64,000 bases of DNA, taken from Branchiostoma floridae (taxonomy: Eukaryota > Chordata > Leptocardii > Amphioxiformes > Branchiostomatidae). Both the position numbers and the translations under genes were made by a program. Positions 19,694-32,545 of this stretch are shown here, piece by piece. Numbering within the stretch: position 1 is the first letter of the stretch; each line of letters starts with the position of its first letter. The stretch spans positions 20,104,773-20,168,772 of the forward strand of contig NC_049987.1 of the NCBI RefSeq assembly GCF_000003815.2, in the 5' to 3' direction. The notes under the pieces were generated by a model. That model made no database searches, was not told the origin of the DNA, and saw nothing but the letters and a program-made list of their open reading frames with translations.

Positions 19694-22600
19694 ATGTCGT
19701 CTGACGTTCCCGTCAGTAATTCCTCATCACCCGACTGGAAGAGACCTCCGAAAATCCTCACAATCAAACGAAGGAAGAAGAACGGACAGCCAACTAGCAA
19801 GCTAACCGTCCCAGACGGTGTCTTGAAGACGAGAAATGTCTCAGAAGACTCCAGGATGAAGGCGAAAAGGAGAAACCCTTTTGGTTGTGGCTCCGTCCCG
19901 AAGAGATCGAATGTTGGGAAGTGTGATGATTCTGTGCGGACATTGTCGTCTGATAGAGAGGAAGACAATGGTGATGTGGAGGGGAAACTTCTGGCAGGGT
20001 TGTCTCAACTAGAAGAGGATCAGGTAATGTTGGATTCAATACAAACTGATACTGAAAGGTCTACGGTCTATTAAATATAAATACTGGTTAGTCTACAGAT
20101 ATTCAGGTGTGCAAGACTTGACAAAACCCTGGTAACGCAGTTACCTGGCCAAATTACTTCAGTCACTATTTCATATACCACATGTGTATTGATAACACAC
20201 AGTATATACGTTTGTGTTGAATATCATGATACAATACAATGTCATACAGCATATTCACATACTTGTATGTTGTATATCTATATGTAACCACCTCTATCAA
20301 TGATTATCCACAGAAACTGCAGATATCTTCAGACACTCCTGATGTGTGTCCTACTACTACTACTACTTCTACTACTGCTGCTACTACTAGCACATCAGAG
20401 GATCTATACAATGTCTGTCCAAATCCATCTCAACCACAAAAAGACAGCCAAGCAAAGGTACAAGAACCCAGTGGTCACATGAAAGTTTATCAGTGTTGGT
20501 AGAAGTCATCATTTTTTAGAGAAATGATCAAAAAATAAGAAGGCTAAACACAACACTCAAGTAGCATATTCATTTTATATCTGTACTTTAGTTTTGCTTT
20601 TATAGTGCAGTGTGCAGCATACATGTACTAGTACATGTACAGCTTAATATGTTTCATGTAAAGCCACATGTCTGTATATAGCAATTTTTCTTTGTTTTAC
20701 ATAGATTCTTATGATGAGAACTTTTCACTTCAGTTAATCCATCTGGTGACACATTGTCTTTTTTAGATTGATGATGAAAATGCTGAAAGTTCGACAAAAC
20801 CTGGGAGCCGTGAACTCCCTGAAGATTTGAGCCTGAAGTCACGAGTGAGGTTCACCTCCCCCCATCCCTTCACATGGTGCAGTAGGATCAGGACTACAGA
20901 CCAGGCTGCTGGGGTCTGTGGGTTTGTCAGGTGCCAGGACAGACACACACTGGCAGATCCTGAAGTAAGTATGGCAAAAATGTCCCTGCAGTTCCTTAAC
21001 AGGATGTTAGGGGTCTCAAAACTATGTCACCTTTTCCCATAGACAATCCAAGTGTTTATTTCTGAAGTTTGAGATTTGTGTGTAAATGTAAAATGATACT
21101 TTCCATCGTTAAAGGAATAAAGGGAAGAAGAAATAAAGATGGGAAGAAAAAAAAAAGAAGTAACAAGAAAGACAATGAACAAAAGAAAGAAAAGAATCAA
21201 GGAAAGGAGGAAAGAATAATAAAGGCGTATTTTTTCACTGTTAATTTTCCCACTGTGACACATGTATCTGGTTATGTTCTTTTGAATGATCTGTTCTAAA
21301 TTGCACTGTATGTAAGCAAGAGAATATGCTTAATTAAGTACACATGCTGAATTATCGTTTTAGATATGAAACTATATGTCTGTTTGTTTTGTTGACCATG
21401 TAGAGTCAGGCTTCCAGTTTCCAACAGTGTGTGATGACATGGATCCATCCCAACCTACCCTGGCTCAGACTCTTCCCTAGGATGGTTTCCACTAGTAGGA
21501 AGATGGACAGGTAAAGCTAAGGGCACAACCAGCCGTTAGTGCAGTTTTTCCGTACATTTTTTTGGGAGGTCACATCCGCCACATATTTCTGAAAACGTTC
21601 AGGCTGTACAGGGCAGGCGTGTCGCCCATACTGGCACGTACAAGGTGCGAAGCCGCAGCCCGATGGCACACAAAGTTTTGCCTGCACATAAAGACTTCTA
21701 CAGCGTGTCTGCATGCTCCAAAGTCCGTCGCATTCCCTACAAGTTCGCATGGAGGGGGTACTTACCACTTATGGATCCCAAAATATTGCCCACGTTTTGG
21801 CATGCAGACAGCACATATTTGCGCATACGGCAGATTGTGCCCTTAGCTTAAGAGGGGCTTTCACGTTTGGAAATACTGAAATGTAGATACATTACATGTA
21901 TAATAATTGTAACTGCATCAAACTTCATGTTGGTGTTCCTATGAGATAATATGAAAACATGTTCAATAACATTTACTATTAATAGCACAATTAGCATTCT
22001 TTGTATAAATCATATTTATTTCATGCTTGATTACACTGCATTTTGTAAAGGGACAAGTCCTTTGTCTCCTGTATAATACATTAATATTGTGTCTTTCACA
22101 CAGCAAAGGGACACCATCAACCATAATCCCTCACATACAAGAGGCACTGCTTTCTGACTGGTAAGCACATCAGAGTCTTCAAATGCTTGTCATTTCTAAA
22201 TTAACAGGGGCAAGGGAGGCAATCACCATAATAACTGAACCAGAGTTAGAATATTGTGGAAACCAGGCTCAATGTACTCATACAATATTCATTGTTACAG
22301 TAGTAGCTAATTATGTGGTGGATTCATTGTTTAGAATTATCTTTTACACATCCAGTTAATTCTCAAAGTCTGCTTAAAGTCTGTTGTCTATCAGGCATCA
22401 TCCGCAAAGCTTCTGACTGGAGTGTTGCTTCTTGCCACTATACATGTATGTAGCCATTGTAGGTGGCACTTTAGTGGTGAGAACACAGTCCTAAATGAGG
22501 TCAGCATAACGTTTCAAATTTTGAATATTTCCTGTTCCAGGACCAACAGTTTCCGGTCAGTGTTCCAGCTGCTTAAGGCCCAGATGTGTCCGTATTTCTA

Positions 22601-25600
22601 TGTGTGTGGACACCAATTCACAGTGCTGTTCCATGGAGTTCAGATAGGGGGCACTAAATCCTTGGGTGCACTATTGACTCCAACATCAAGGGGACTCAGG
22701 GAGGCTCTGGATAATGAAGGTTAAAGTCCTCAGTGTTTCAAAGTCAAACTGGATTTTGATTGAAATTCCAGATATATTACTTTTGAGTTGATACTTTGAG
22801 TCTAATAACAAATACATGTAGCCAACACAAATGCTGCATATTTAGAAGGTCAGCCAATGGTTAGCCATTTCAACTAGCATCCACTAGTTTTCGTCAGTGA
22901 CACTGAAGTGATCTGGAAGAAGCAGGTCTTTTATACCCTTACTATGAATTAAGACGATTTTAGATGTCCAATACGAAACATTGTAACAGCTTTTTGGCAT
23001 ATCTTATTACCTGGATGTCTAACCCTCATCAACGTATTAGAAGGTCCGTTTCTTTCTTTAAAGAATATTTTATTTAGTAAAGATATTTTGCCAAAAATAG
23101 ATGAGATTTAAATTTCAAGTGCAATCTAGACCATGTTTGGAAAAGCCACAACCAACTTCCATATATGGTGCTATGGTTAGCTGTTATTGTTAATAACCCC
23201 CCCCCCCCCCCCGACTTAATTTAATTTAAATTTCCTTTCTTTTTTTCCATCAGGAGTCAGCTACAAAATGCCCCTAGCAGCCAGACCAGCTGTCCAGTCT
23301 GGTGGTTCAGGTCCCAGCAGAAAGTTGAGCACAGATGCACAGCAGGAAGAGACTGGTAGTGAGGCATGTCCTGAGAAAAAGTAGGTTTTATTTAGACACA
23401 TTCATTTGTTTGATGTTAAATATCAGTTGAAAGATTGTTATATAATTACTTCTCAAGTACCTGTATTCAAGTAGCACAAAAGAAATGGTTCAATTTTTTG
23501 TACCAGCAGTTTTATAATGTCCTTTCATAAATTACTGTTATGCCTGATGATGTCTTAGGATGAAGATATTCTTGTAGTCCTTGTGACACAAACTGTCACT
23601 CTCTACTCTACGGAGCCCCTTCCCACAGAACCTGTCTGTCAATCTTCAATCAGGGAACTGATTTGACTTTAAAAAGTCAGAAGTCAGAAGTTGCACAATA
23701 GCATTCCAAGGTTCTTTGTTTATGTGAAACTCAGTCCAACAGAAGCACACATGCAGTATGTATAAATCAACAAGATAAGGATGACTTGGATGTGTATGTT
23801 ACCCTGACAGCCTGGACCCTACTGATACTAGCACATTCATTCAGAACCTTATAGTGCCTTGTGTTGGTGTTCCTGTAGCAAGGTATACTTGACAGGGAGG
23901 TCTTGCCAGACTTTCCCTTATAACGTGTTTGAGACACCTTCTTGAACTTCAGACTCCCATGTTATGTCCTTTCTGAAAGAGGAGTGCAGCCCCACCAAAA
24001 ATGTCCTGATCCCAGGACTTGAAACGGGGTCTCCCAAGCTATTGGGACCGGGAGCGCAACTATATCAGGCTGCAGGGACAGCCTTTTTTATCTGATATAT
24101 TATTGTTTGAATCATTCCTAGTGAACCCAGAGATGACATGAGCGATGATGATGATGATGATGACATCACCATAGATGACTCCGGAGCCTCCTGCTGGTTA
24201 GAGAGTATGGGACTAGACAAGAGCAGCTTTCCTGAGCTGGACCCTAGGAAGGTTAAAGTGTATCCTTTCAACAATTCCATGCCACAACATTTCACATTGT
24301 GGGTAAGCTCAGAGGTCACATGTATGTTCCGCTGAAGAAACAATGCCAGAATGTGGTTGTATTTTTGGCAATGGCTCTGAGTGAGCCGAATTGATGCTGA
24401 CAGGACAAAGAACATTATAGTATAATAGTCCAAACATTGTATGTTATAGGGATTTTGAGTATTACTTTAAATCCTAGTATGTGGACTTCAGAACACCCAA
24501 TATCCACAAGCATGCACCAAAACATATTACAGATTGATGACTGATTCATTTATTTTATCTTGATTTTGAGGACATTATGTGTCAATGTCTAAAATCTCTC
24601 AAAGAAGAAATTAGGAACAGTTTAGTTTTCCGTAACACTGACAGTATAATACGATATTACGTATATATCGTATAATACATGTTACGTATATTCATAGATA
24701 TGTGCAGGGAGTTCATTTTGCAGTATGATCGAAAACTTGCTTTTAGGGCAGTATTTTAAGTTCAGGGTTGAAACCATGCTCTTGTACACCATTTGTGTAG
24801 TAAATTAGTACTACAATGGAAACACAATCATATTTTAGTGCAATGATAATATCCAAATTTACCGTACCTTGACTCCAAAACCAGCCAGAGAACCAAGATG
24901 AAGAGTGTGGACCATTTCCCAGAATCCCTTGTGCAGGTGGAGGGGGGCGACGCCCAGGCCCTCTTCAACTTCCTCATCAACAGTAAGAGTCTGGTCAGCC
25001 AATCAGGGCCTCTGGCTGGGGTCCCGCCCACCATTCTGGCTCCTGTGGCCTTTGAAGGAGCAACTCTGCGGGCACTCAAGGTTGGTGAAAAGATCACTGT
25101 GTTCTTGGTTGAAGTTATATGTTTAGTTTATTGTCTATCACAAGTGACACATACTGTGAGAATTTTTAAAACAAATTATTATTTAAGCTTTTTTAGACAA
25201 ATTGTTTAAAAGAAAATTATTACCTTTTGTATCTAAAATTATTAAACACCAGCTGTGTGCTGGAAGTGTATTTTGTAAGTTTTGTGTCTTTTGTTGCCTT
25301 TCAAATCACGCTTTTACTTCCTATTCAAATTCAAGTCATAGAGCCATTGTTGACACAAAACTAAACATTTGTACTTTTTGTTGCTAAACATTGGCTTAAT
25401 TACCTGGTCTCCACCATGTGGAAAGTGGGTTTTTATTTAAACATGTACTCGCTTTGCCTTTGTTGGGGACATTATCATAAGAGTGCATTCATGCTAACCT
25501 AAGGTTTTTGGTTTGAATTCCCTGATGTTACAGTGATACGCAACCAATCTTGTGTCCTTGGAAAAGGCACTGTACATGAGTTTCCTCACTCCACCCAGGT

Positions 25601-26143
25601 GTAAAAAACCTGACTCTGGTTGAGAATATAGTGGAAGGAGAAGGTCAGGCTACACCTTCCAATATCACGCCCTAGACACAGCGGATAACAACCCGCTGCC
25701 CATAAGGCTTCAAGAAGGCTATGGGAATACCTGAAGCTTGACCTTTACTTTGGGAGCATTTACCTTTGTCATGTTAGAGTACAACTCTTTGGTCCATGGC
25801 CTTAGAAAGTTAGCCTGCTTTTAACTTCATTTTTTCCAATTCATAGGTAAAACAAGGCAGCATCAGACAGACCATAGCTGGTAAACTGACCCAGGTCAAC
25901 AGCCTGGAGGTCAGTGGCCCCTTGCTGCCCCTCCATGTGAGACAGCTGTGTTCGCTGTTCCAACACTCCCAACATGGTGAGTTCAGTGCCACGTTCAGCA
26001 CTCACGAGGCAACGGCCGCGTTCAACCGTATCGAGGATGGAGAGTCCGGGATGGAAGAAGGGCATAGTCCGAGGAAGGAACTCAGTATTGAAGACATTAA
26101 GGAGCTTGTGTGTGAGAGTGGTTTGTACAAGTGGACATCATGA
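19694..26143 (+). CDS. DONSON: DONSON, replication fork protection and helicase-assembly factor
   Basis: Ten exons join in frame to 588 residues (human about 566): 19694-20023, 20314-20457, 20767-20964, 21404-21510, 22104-22160, 22541-22719, 23254-23380, 24122-24257, 24889-25080, 25847-26143. DONSON acts in the nucleus in CMG helicase assembly and fork stability. Family hallmarks seen: [11 protein letters not shown]-type block ([19 protein letters not shown]), [15 protein letters not shown], the acidic run before SWLE-like [19 protein letters not shown], and [16 protein letters not shown] near the C-terminus. The N-terminus is basic and disordered, with a Thr run coded by an ACT repeat in exon 2. 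A MITE begins at the donor of exon 4 and a SINE lies between exons 7 and 8. Identification is firm. Confidence 0.94.
21514..21849. mobile_element. MITE abutting the DONSON exon 4 splice donor
   Basis: AAGCTAAGGGCACAA at 21514 is repeated inverted at the right end (21849). The inverted match continues inward imperfectly. The 336-bp interior has no convincing ORF. The first bases overlap the GTAAAG donor of DONSON exon 4, whose GT is at 21511-21512. Confidence 0.75.
23880..24085 (-). mobile_element. tRNA-derived SINE
   Basis: On the minus strand it opens TGTCCCTGCAGCCTGATATA and continues with GGGAGACCCCGTTTCAAGTC, the same organisation as the elements at 4730 and 30735. Located in the DONSON intron before exon 8. 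Confidence 0.55.
25480..25760 (+). mobile_element. SINE fragment
   Basis: Contains TTGGAAAAGGCACTGTACAT and TTCCTCACTCCACCCAGGTG, the body modules of the tRNA-derived SINEs here. The head is degenerate. Lies in the last DONSON intron. Confidence 0.5.
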
Positions 26144-27770
26144 TATTCTTTTAGACCAGTTTGACTACCTAGACCTATGTTTCAGTTCTGTAGCAAAGTA
26201 AGAAAATATTTGCCATAATTTACAAACTTAAAACACCTGAACCTGAAAAGGATAATGTCATAAAATGCCTAGGGTAAATTCCTTCCGGGATTTTGCTATA
26301 GTGAGCCAGGTATTAAACAAAACCATTTTTGCTAGGCTGTATACATGTACTGTATGTATATACTTGCAATAGCTTACAACATGGCTACATGTACATTTGT
26401 CAAGTGATTTATTAAGTAAAATTGTAAATTTTAAGGCTTACACATTCTGATAAAAATGTCTTTCAAAATCAAAATAAAATCTAGAAATCTAGAAAAGTTG
26501 TATGGTACCATTAGATTGGTTGATATTGATTGAATTGAGTTAAGATTGAATTGAACATGTGAAAGTTGATTTTGATATAAATATATTTCCAATGTTAAGA
26601 AAATGTTTAAAACCAGTCAGATACGTGTAGCTTTTTGGTCTTGTCCAAGACAGCTTTTTTTTAAACTTTTGTCGGTGTATACTTTTTATAATTGCTATGT
26701 GTTTTTTTTTAAATCTATTTATTGCTGACTGCAGTGGATTTTTAAACTTTTCCAATTGATTATGTATATTAGTACCTGATTTGTATATTTAGCAGATGAC
26801 AATACGCTGGTATACATGTATGTATCTGATTTTTTTTTACATAGTGTTACTCTTCAATGAATGAATTGCAATTTATTACAATTCATGTCTCAACCATGTC
26901 ACAAACAAATGTACAGGAGTTTTAATGGATGTACTATTAAATCTAAATTCCAGTCTTTCAAAATGTATCATTCAACATCGCACAGCAAATGCTTGTACAT
27001 GTATCGACAACACACCATTGCAGTTACCAGTTAAAACAAAAATACAATATTACTTGTCAATGACTAGATTAAGCCTAGCTTGTGTTCATTGTGGACAGCT
27101 AATAAATTATTTAGATTCCTTCAGTACAAGAAAAAACGTTCGACACTTCTGACAAAAAATGTATGGTGTTGTTTGAGTTCATCTTTAAAGCATCCATATC
27201 GCCATGCTGGTGTGCTCATTTGCATTCGGTTGACCGTAGCTCAGGCACACAAGACATACTCGTGAATTGAGTGTTTTGTATTATTGCAAGCGAGATAAAT
27301 ACATACTTGATAGAGGCCATTTGAGAGGGTCTGAAGATCTCTGGATGTCTTGAGCTACGATTCAGAGATGTAAAGTAAATACATATAGCGCCACACCTTT
27401 GCCCCTTTTCTCAATCTATATCAGCAATGGTGGACTCCACACGGGCAATTTGGAGCACTCTGAGTACCTCGGTCCTGCTCTTAGTCTGTATCAGTTATGT
27501 GATCAACAAGAGCGATCTGGAGTAGATTTGTTCTTAATCAGTACAGTAAGTGATAACTACACTTATGTTAGCAATCCGGAGTTTGTTGTCAGAGGTGCAC
27601 CTTTGCCCTAGATCTTAATCTGTATCGGTGATGGACTCCACTGGAGCGATGTTGAGCAACCTCTTCTTTGGAGTACATGTCTGTTCTTAATCAGTGTAAG
27701 TGAGGAACTACACACACGCAATCTGGAGTATTTTCCCCTATGGCCTCCGGTGTACTTTTGTCCTAGATAT
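26144..27770. other. DONSON 3' region and intergenic DNA, no gene seen
   Basis: AT-rich sequence with a candidate polyadenylation signal AATAAA near 26471. No splice-consistent coding exon or recognisable element was found. Confidence 0.5.
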
Positions 27771-27814
27771 TCATCGATGATGGACTTCGGAGCAATCTTC
27801 AGTACTCTCTTTGG

Positions 27815-28770
27815 AGTATCTTACTCCAAGTCTCCCCCATGGAGGGACTCCGGAGAAGCAGCCCGGTCTTTGAAGTAGTATCTTCACACCTGCTCTAAGT
27901 CTCCTCCATAGAGGGACTCCGGAGAAGCAGCCCGGACTCCTTCCTCTGGAGTTCCTCCACACCTGCGCTAAGTCTCCCCCATGGAGGGACTCTGGAGAAG
28001 CAGCCCGGACTCTTTCCTCCTCAGTAGTACCTTCACACCTGCGCTAAGTCTCCCCCATGGAGGGACTCTGGAGAAGCAGCCCGGACTGTTTCCTCCTCAG
28101 TAGTACCTTCACACCTGCGCTAAGTCTCCCCCATGGAGGGACTCTGGAGAAGCAGCCCGGACTGTTTCCTCCTCAGTAGTACCTTCACACCTGCGCTAAG
28201 TCTCCCCCATGGAGGGACTCTGGAGAAGCAGCCCGGACTGTTTCTTCATCAGTAGTACCTTCACACCTGCTCTAAGTCTCCCCCATGGAGGGACTCCGGA
28301 GAAGCAGCCCGGACTGTTTCTTCATCAGTAGTACCTTCACACCTGCTCTAAGCCTCCCCCATGGAGGGACCCCGGAGAAGCAGTCCGGACTCCTTCCTCC
28401 GGAGTATCTTCACACCTGCTCTAAGTGTCCCCATGGAGGGACTCCGGAGAAGCAGCCTGGACTGTTTCTTCCTCAGAAGTACCTTCACACCTGCTCTAAG
28501 TGTCCCCCATGGAGGGACTCCGGAGAAGCAGTCCGGACTCTTTCCTCCTCATTAGAACATTCGCCACACTGTTCAACCAGCACAACTCTCTTCTCCGGAG
28601 AACCTTCACACCTGCTCTAAGCCTCCCCCATGGACGGACTCTGGAGAAGCAGTCCGGACTCCTTCCTCCTCAGTAGTACCTTCACACCTGCTCTAAGTCT
28701 CCCCCATGGAGGGACTCCGGAGAAGCAGCCCGGACTGTTTCCTCCTCAGTAGTACCTTCGCCACACTGTT
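27815..28770. repeat. 76-bp minisatellite derived from the end of a death-domain exon
   Basis: About twelve units with a 76-bp step (CCTTCACACC at 28030, 28106, 28182 and so on), each containing CTCCCCCATGGAGGGACTCC and GGAGAAGCAGCCCGGACT. The unit overlaps the last codons and stop of the death-domain exon (KVLLRRKQSGLLLR on the minus strand); one unit at about 28557-28585 also holds earlier exon sequence. The period is not a multiple of three. Confidence 0.9.
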
Positions 28771-29003
28771 GAACCCGCACGACTCCAGCGCTGTGGCCAG
28801 TTCTCGGAAAGCGTCGTTCCCCCTGGCCTGACTGTTGCGCCAGTGCACCAGCATCTGAAAGGCGGCCTCTTCCCGATCGTCCTGGTGGAGCCGCCGGAGC
28901 TTACTGACTTTGGCCCGGGAGACGTTCGCGGCTCGCCCCACCTCCTCCCAGCTGCCGCAGATCAGGTGCGCCAGCCAATGAAGAACGGCGTTTGTTAACG
29001 GTC
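28693..29003 (-). CDS. death-domain terminal exon of an unidentified gene
   Basis: The exon begins after a splice acceptor at 29004-29005 and runs to a TAG at 28693, giving 102 residues. It has the hydrophobic spacing of a death domain: LTNAVLHWLAHLICGSW, then VSRAKVSKLRRLHQDD, MLVHWRNSQA, and FRELATALESCGFNSVAKVL. Death domains mediate homotypic assembly in apoptosis and innate-immune signalling, but a single exon does not identify the parent protein. The last 18 residues are coded by the first unit of the minisatellite; the ancestral end may have been nearer KVLL. Upstream exons should lie at higher coordinates on this strand; none was recognised up to 33.6 kb, so a solitary or relic exon is possible. 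Confidence 0.72.
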
Positions 29004-30734
29004 CTGTTGAAACAGCCAGTGAAATAAAGTATTAATCAAAGGTCCTGTAACAGTGTAACCAATGAAAAAGAGCGTTGATTAAGTGACCTGTTGTTAAGAG
29101 CCAATGGAGAATACTGTTAGTAAAATGTTCTGTTGTAACAGCCAATAAGTAATAAAGTGTTATTAAAGAATTTGTTGTAACAGAAATCCACAGTAGAAGT
29201 CAATTGCTGAAAGTACTAGTATGTCCTTTTACCATGAAGAAGACATCGAAAAAACAATTACAAAGCGCGGCTGGTGGATTTAGCCCAAAAGGGAAAGTAA
29301 TTGGCCAAGAGACTTTTAAGGGCGTATCACCCCCCCCCCTCCTCGTAAAAATGAAAGTGTTTCCCAGTTGTTAAGTAGGTAGGGTTTTAATTTGATTTTA
29401 ATTTAGATTTTGAATGAAGATTTATTTCGTCATTTGTTGGTGACCGTAAATCCCAAAGAAGGAACACTTCCCAAAGAAAAGTCGCTGTGCTTTTGCTGTA
29501 TATTAGTAATATTGGCACCACCCTTGAAAATATTTAGTACATACTCAGGATTCATCATACCAAGTTTCATGCTTTTACCACATTTTGAGCAATTCTATCT
29601 ATATTTTGCACCAATCTCCTAGACTATAAAGATTCCTCTTCTTCCATAAAAGACGTACAGCAGTTTGAACAGAGCTGTAGTATAGGTGACAGGGATAGTC
29701 CACAGCCCAAAGTGCTACTGGTATCATTCCTGACACCTTTCAATTCATTCCCGTTGGTTGTTTTTATTCCTGCTTGACCTACTTATTACAATCACAGATA
29801 AAGAAGATTTCGTCTCGCTATCAGCTCAAATTTGGTGCAAATGAAAATTTGCTCAAAAGACAACGTAGGTAGTCGGCGTAACGCTGAAATCACCTATCAA
29901 AGTATCATTAAACTTAGCTTGGATAAGAATAAGATAGCTTGTTTGTAAAGTTAAGTCAACAGTTTCTTTGTTTTGTAGCTCTAAAGAAATATGAGATCAC
30001 AACAGTCGCGGAATTGAATTAGACAACAACAATATCATCGTTTTGGTAAAACGCCGAATTTTCTACTTGAAGTTTGAGAATATAATTAATAAATAACACT
30101 AGAAATCTGTGCTTCTGCAAATTTTGCTGTCTATGCATGACACCAGAAGTAACATGACATAATCTTAAGTTAAGGTTTATAGATATAGATATCGGCTCAC
30201 ATTAAGTAATGCTAGGCTTAGTAAGTTACATTTCCAAATCGTCGTCCGGTCGGAAGGACAAGTGCGGTATAAAATACATTAAAGCGCACAGAACGTACAA
30301 AAATCATCAGCATAACTGTATGTATATATTTCATGAGATACAAAATCACTTGTTGTTAAGTTTTCAATCACGCCCCGCGATCGGGTCCCGGTTTGGAACA
30401 TAGACGATAGGGCATAGGAAAACACCTGCTTTATAAATGTACATGTTAGAGCGACTTGACTATCGGTTATCTATTGCACTCTGTGGTCAGCTCTCGCTAC
30501 ACGCACCATTTCAAAGGTGATCTAAACGCAAACCAATTAACCAGATTACATGTGCACCATGTTGGTCCAATAGCCGCCATGAATAGACCTTATTTACGAG
30601 TAAACAGTGACAGGACGCACCTGTGGACTCACGTGGCGCCGAAGCTTGTTCCTCCTACAGTAAAAAAACAACAACATTTTGTCAACATTAATAAGATTTT
30701 ACCATAAACTAATACATCACCAACGAACGAAGGA

Positions 30735-30870
30735 ATGTCCCTGTAGCTCAACTGGTAGCGACATCACAGTTGAGCTCCTGGTTCCAGTCAGTTAGTAACT
30801 GGGAGACCCCTTTTGAAATCAGGGAAGGCCGTCGGTTTGGGGTCCGGTTTGTGGTGCCTTGAGCACGTTA
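30735..30870 (+). mobile_element. tRNA-derived SINE
   Basis: Opens TGTCCCTGTAGCTCAACTGG and continues to GGTTCCAGTCAGTTAGTAAC and GGGAGACCCCTTTTGAAATC, matching the layout of the minus-strand elements at 4730 and 23880. The head resembles an A box and the second block a degenerate B box. Confidence 0.6.
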
Positions 30871-32139
30871 AAGGGTAAGGGCAAGCATTCACTGTAAAAA
30901 AAGCCCTACTACTGAAACAGTAAGAAAACTTGTTGCACTATATGCCACTATGTACATGTAGGTACTACCAGGTAAACGACAACAATCAACGAATTCGAAT
31001 GTACCATTACACCTATCATACCAAGGATCTTTCATCAACGTAATGTTACCGTTTACCAATATGCGGTAGAGAATCGACACAAAAATGTGCACGAAGTTAC
31101 ATTAAATTCTAAGGTTGCTATTTGTGTGTGACTTTGTACATAGTCATTACGTTTTTCTGCTGCTCGATTTCCATGGCATGGAGTATGCCTGTGTGTTATA
31201 TTGTCGCTCCACCTGGCCAGAAGGTACCAAGTCCACCTCGGCTTAGTGCAACGATGTTAGTTGATCTGTAAACGAAGAAAAATACGTTTACTACTTTACT
31301 ACTGCATTGAAACCTCATTTTAAAGCATATGTAAACCATTCATAAATTAAAGGTAAAGGGCATTTAATTCCTTCGTAGAAAAAACTCTTACAAGTTATGC
31401 ATGCTATAAGGATGTGATTCCTTGCAGTGTTAACGCTATGCAAAGTAGGATTCACACTTAGATGTACATGTTCACAATGAACAGTTAAACCGATAGATAT
31501 ACTGGTGTATACGTACCGGTATACCTACCTGGAACGTAAGCTGTTTTTCGTCTTCTGTAAAACTAGTTCACCTTCTTCAGATTCTCCGTCGCACAACAAA
31601 TGACCTTCGACCGAAGTTTCTGATCATCAAAATGGTCGCCGAATTCCAAAATCGTCAGAGAGCGGAGCATATGTTTCGCCCACTCTGTTACATTGGATAG
31701 AGTATAGCGACCTGTGATCTTTAGTGGTCAATACACCGGTCGTATTGCTGGCAATAATGTCAATTTAGAGCTCTTAAACTTTTTTAGCTCTTTTTTTCCT
31801 GTGTGACGCCTGCTTTATAAAACAGCCAGTCCTGATTTTGTGGAAGAAGCCTGCAGGTGCTTTTTCTGTCTTCCGGATACGTTTACCTTCGCCCTTTTAC
31901 GAAGTGTGTGTGTTTTTTACGCTTGAAGTATTCCTGGCTTAAGAACGATGTTTCGCGTTTCCCAACCCGTAACAACAAAGTGCAACTTAAGACGACCCAG
32001 ATTATGGCTTTCTGTTTTTCTAATGTGTAATCATTACTTATATACACATTCAGAAAACTACCCATACTTTGTTGTTAAAGGCAGGGAAATGCGACACATC
32101 ATGATAGTTTATATAAAGTCTTACCAGAATTAAAGATGG

Positions 32140-32545
32140 TGCTATCTGGGACTGCAAGCAGCGGTTTGTTGTTGTAGCGTGTTGTCGTCTGTGCTCTGGT
32201 ACGACCGAAAGGCGATATCACAGTTGTCGTACGATCTTGTTGTCGAGGTCACGACAGAAACAGCAACGACTGCCGACAAAGAACTACGACAATATCTCCG
32301 TCCACCACAAGACGGCTTGACTTTGTACGACAAAGTGGCGACTTTCCGTGGAATTTGCTACGATCGAAAGACGAGATCACAACCGTGACACGATCTTCTT
32401 TTCTATGCTACGACAAAATAAAAACGACCCCGACATGAATCCACGTACGACAACTGTTTCCTTCCCAACTCAGCCAAACTCTGCACGACATACTGGTATC
32501 CAGGACGTCCCCAAGAATTTTCTGTCGCAAACGCACCATACAACA
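32140..32545. repeat. block rich in CGACAA/TTGTCG words with an internal direct repeat
   Basis: About 400 bp with many copies of ACGAC, CGACAA and TTGTCG. A segment TACGACCGAAAGGCGATATC near 32200 recurs as TACGATCGAAAGACGAGATC near 32360. No coding capacity or clear terminal repeats; it may be an old DNA transposon. Confidence 0.45.

Noticed and set aside
27815-28770. CRISPR-like regular repeats
   Set aside because: The whole 76-bp unit repeats, with no variable spacers, and the setting is an animal genome; it is a minisatellite.
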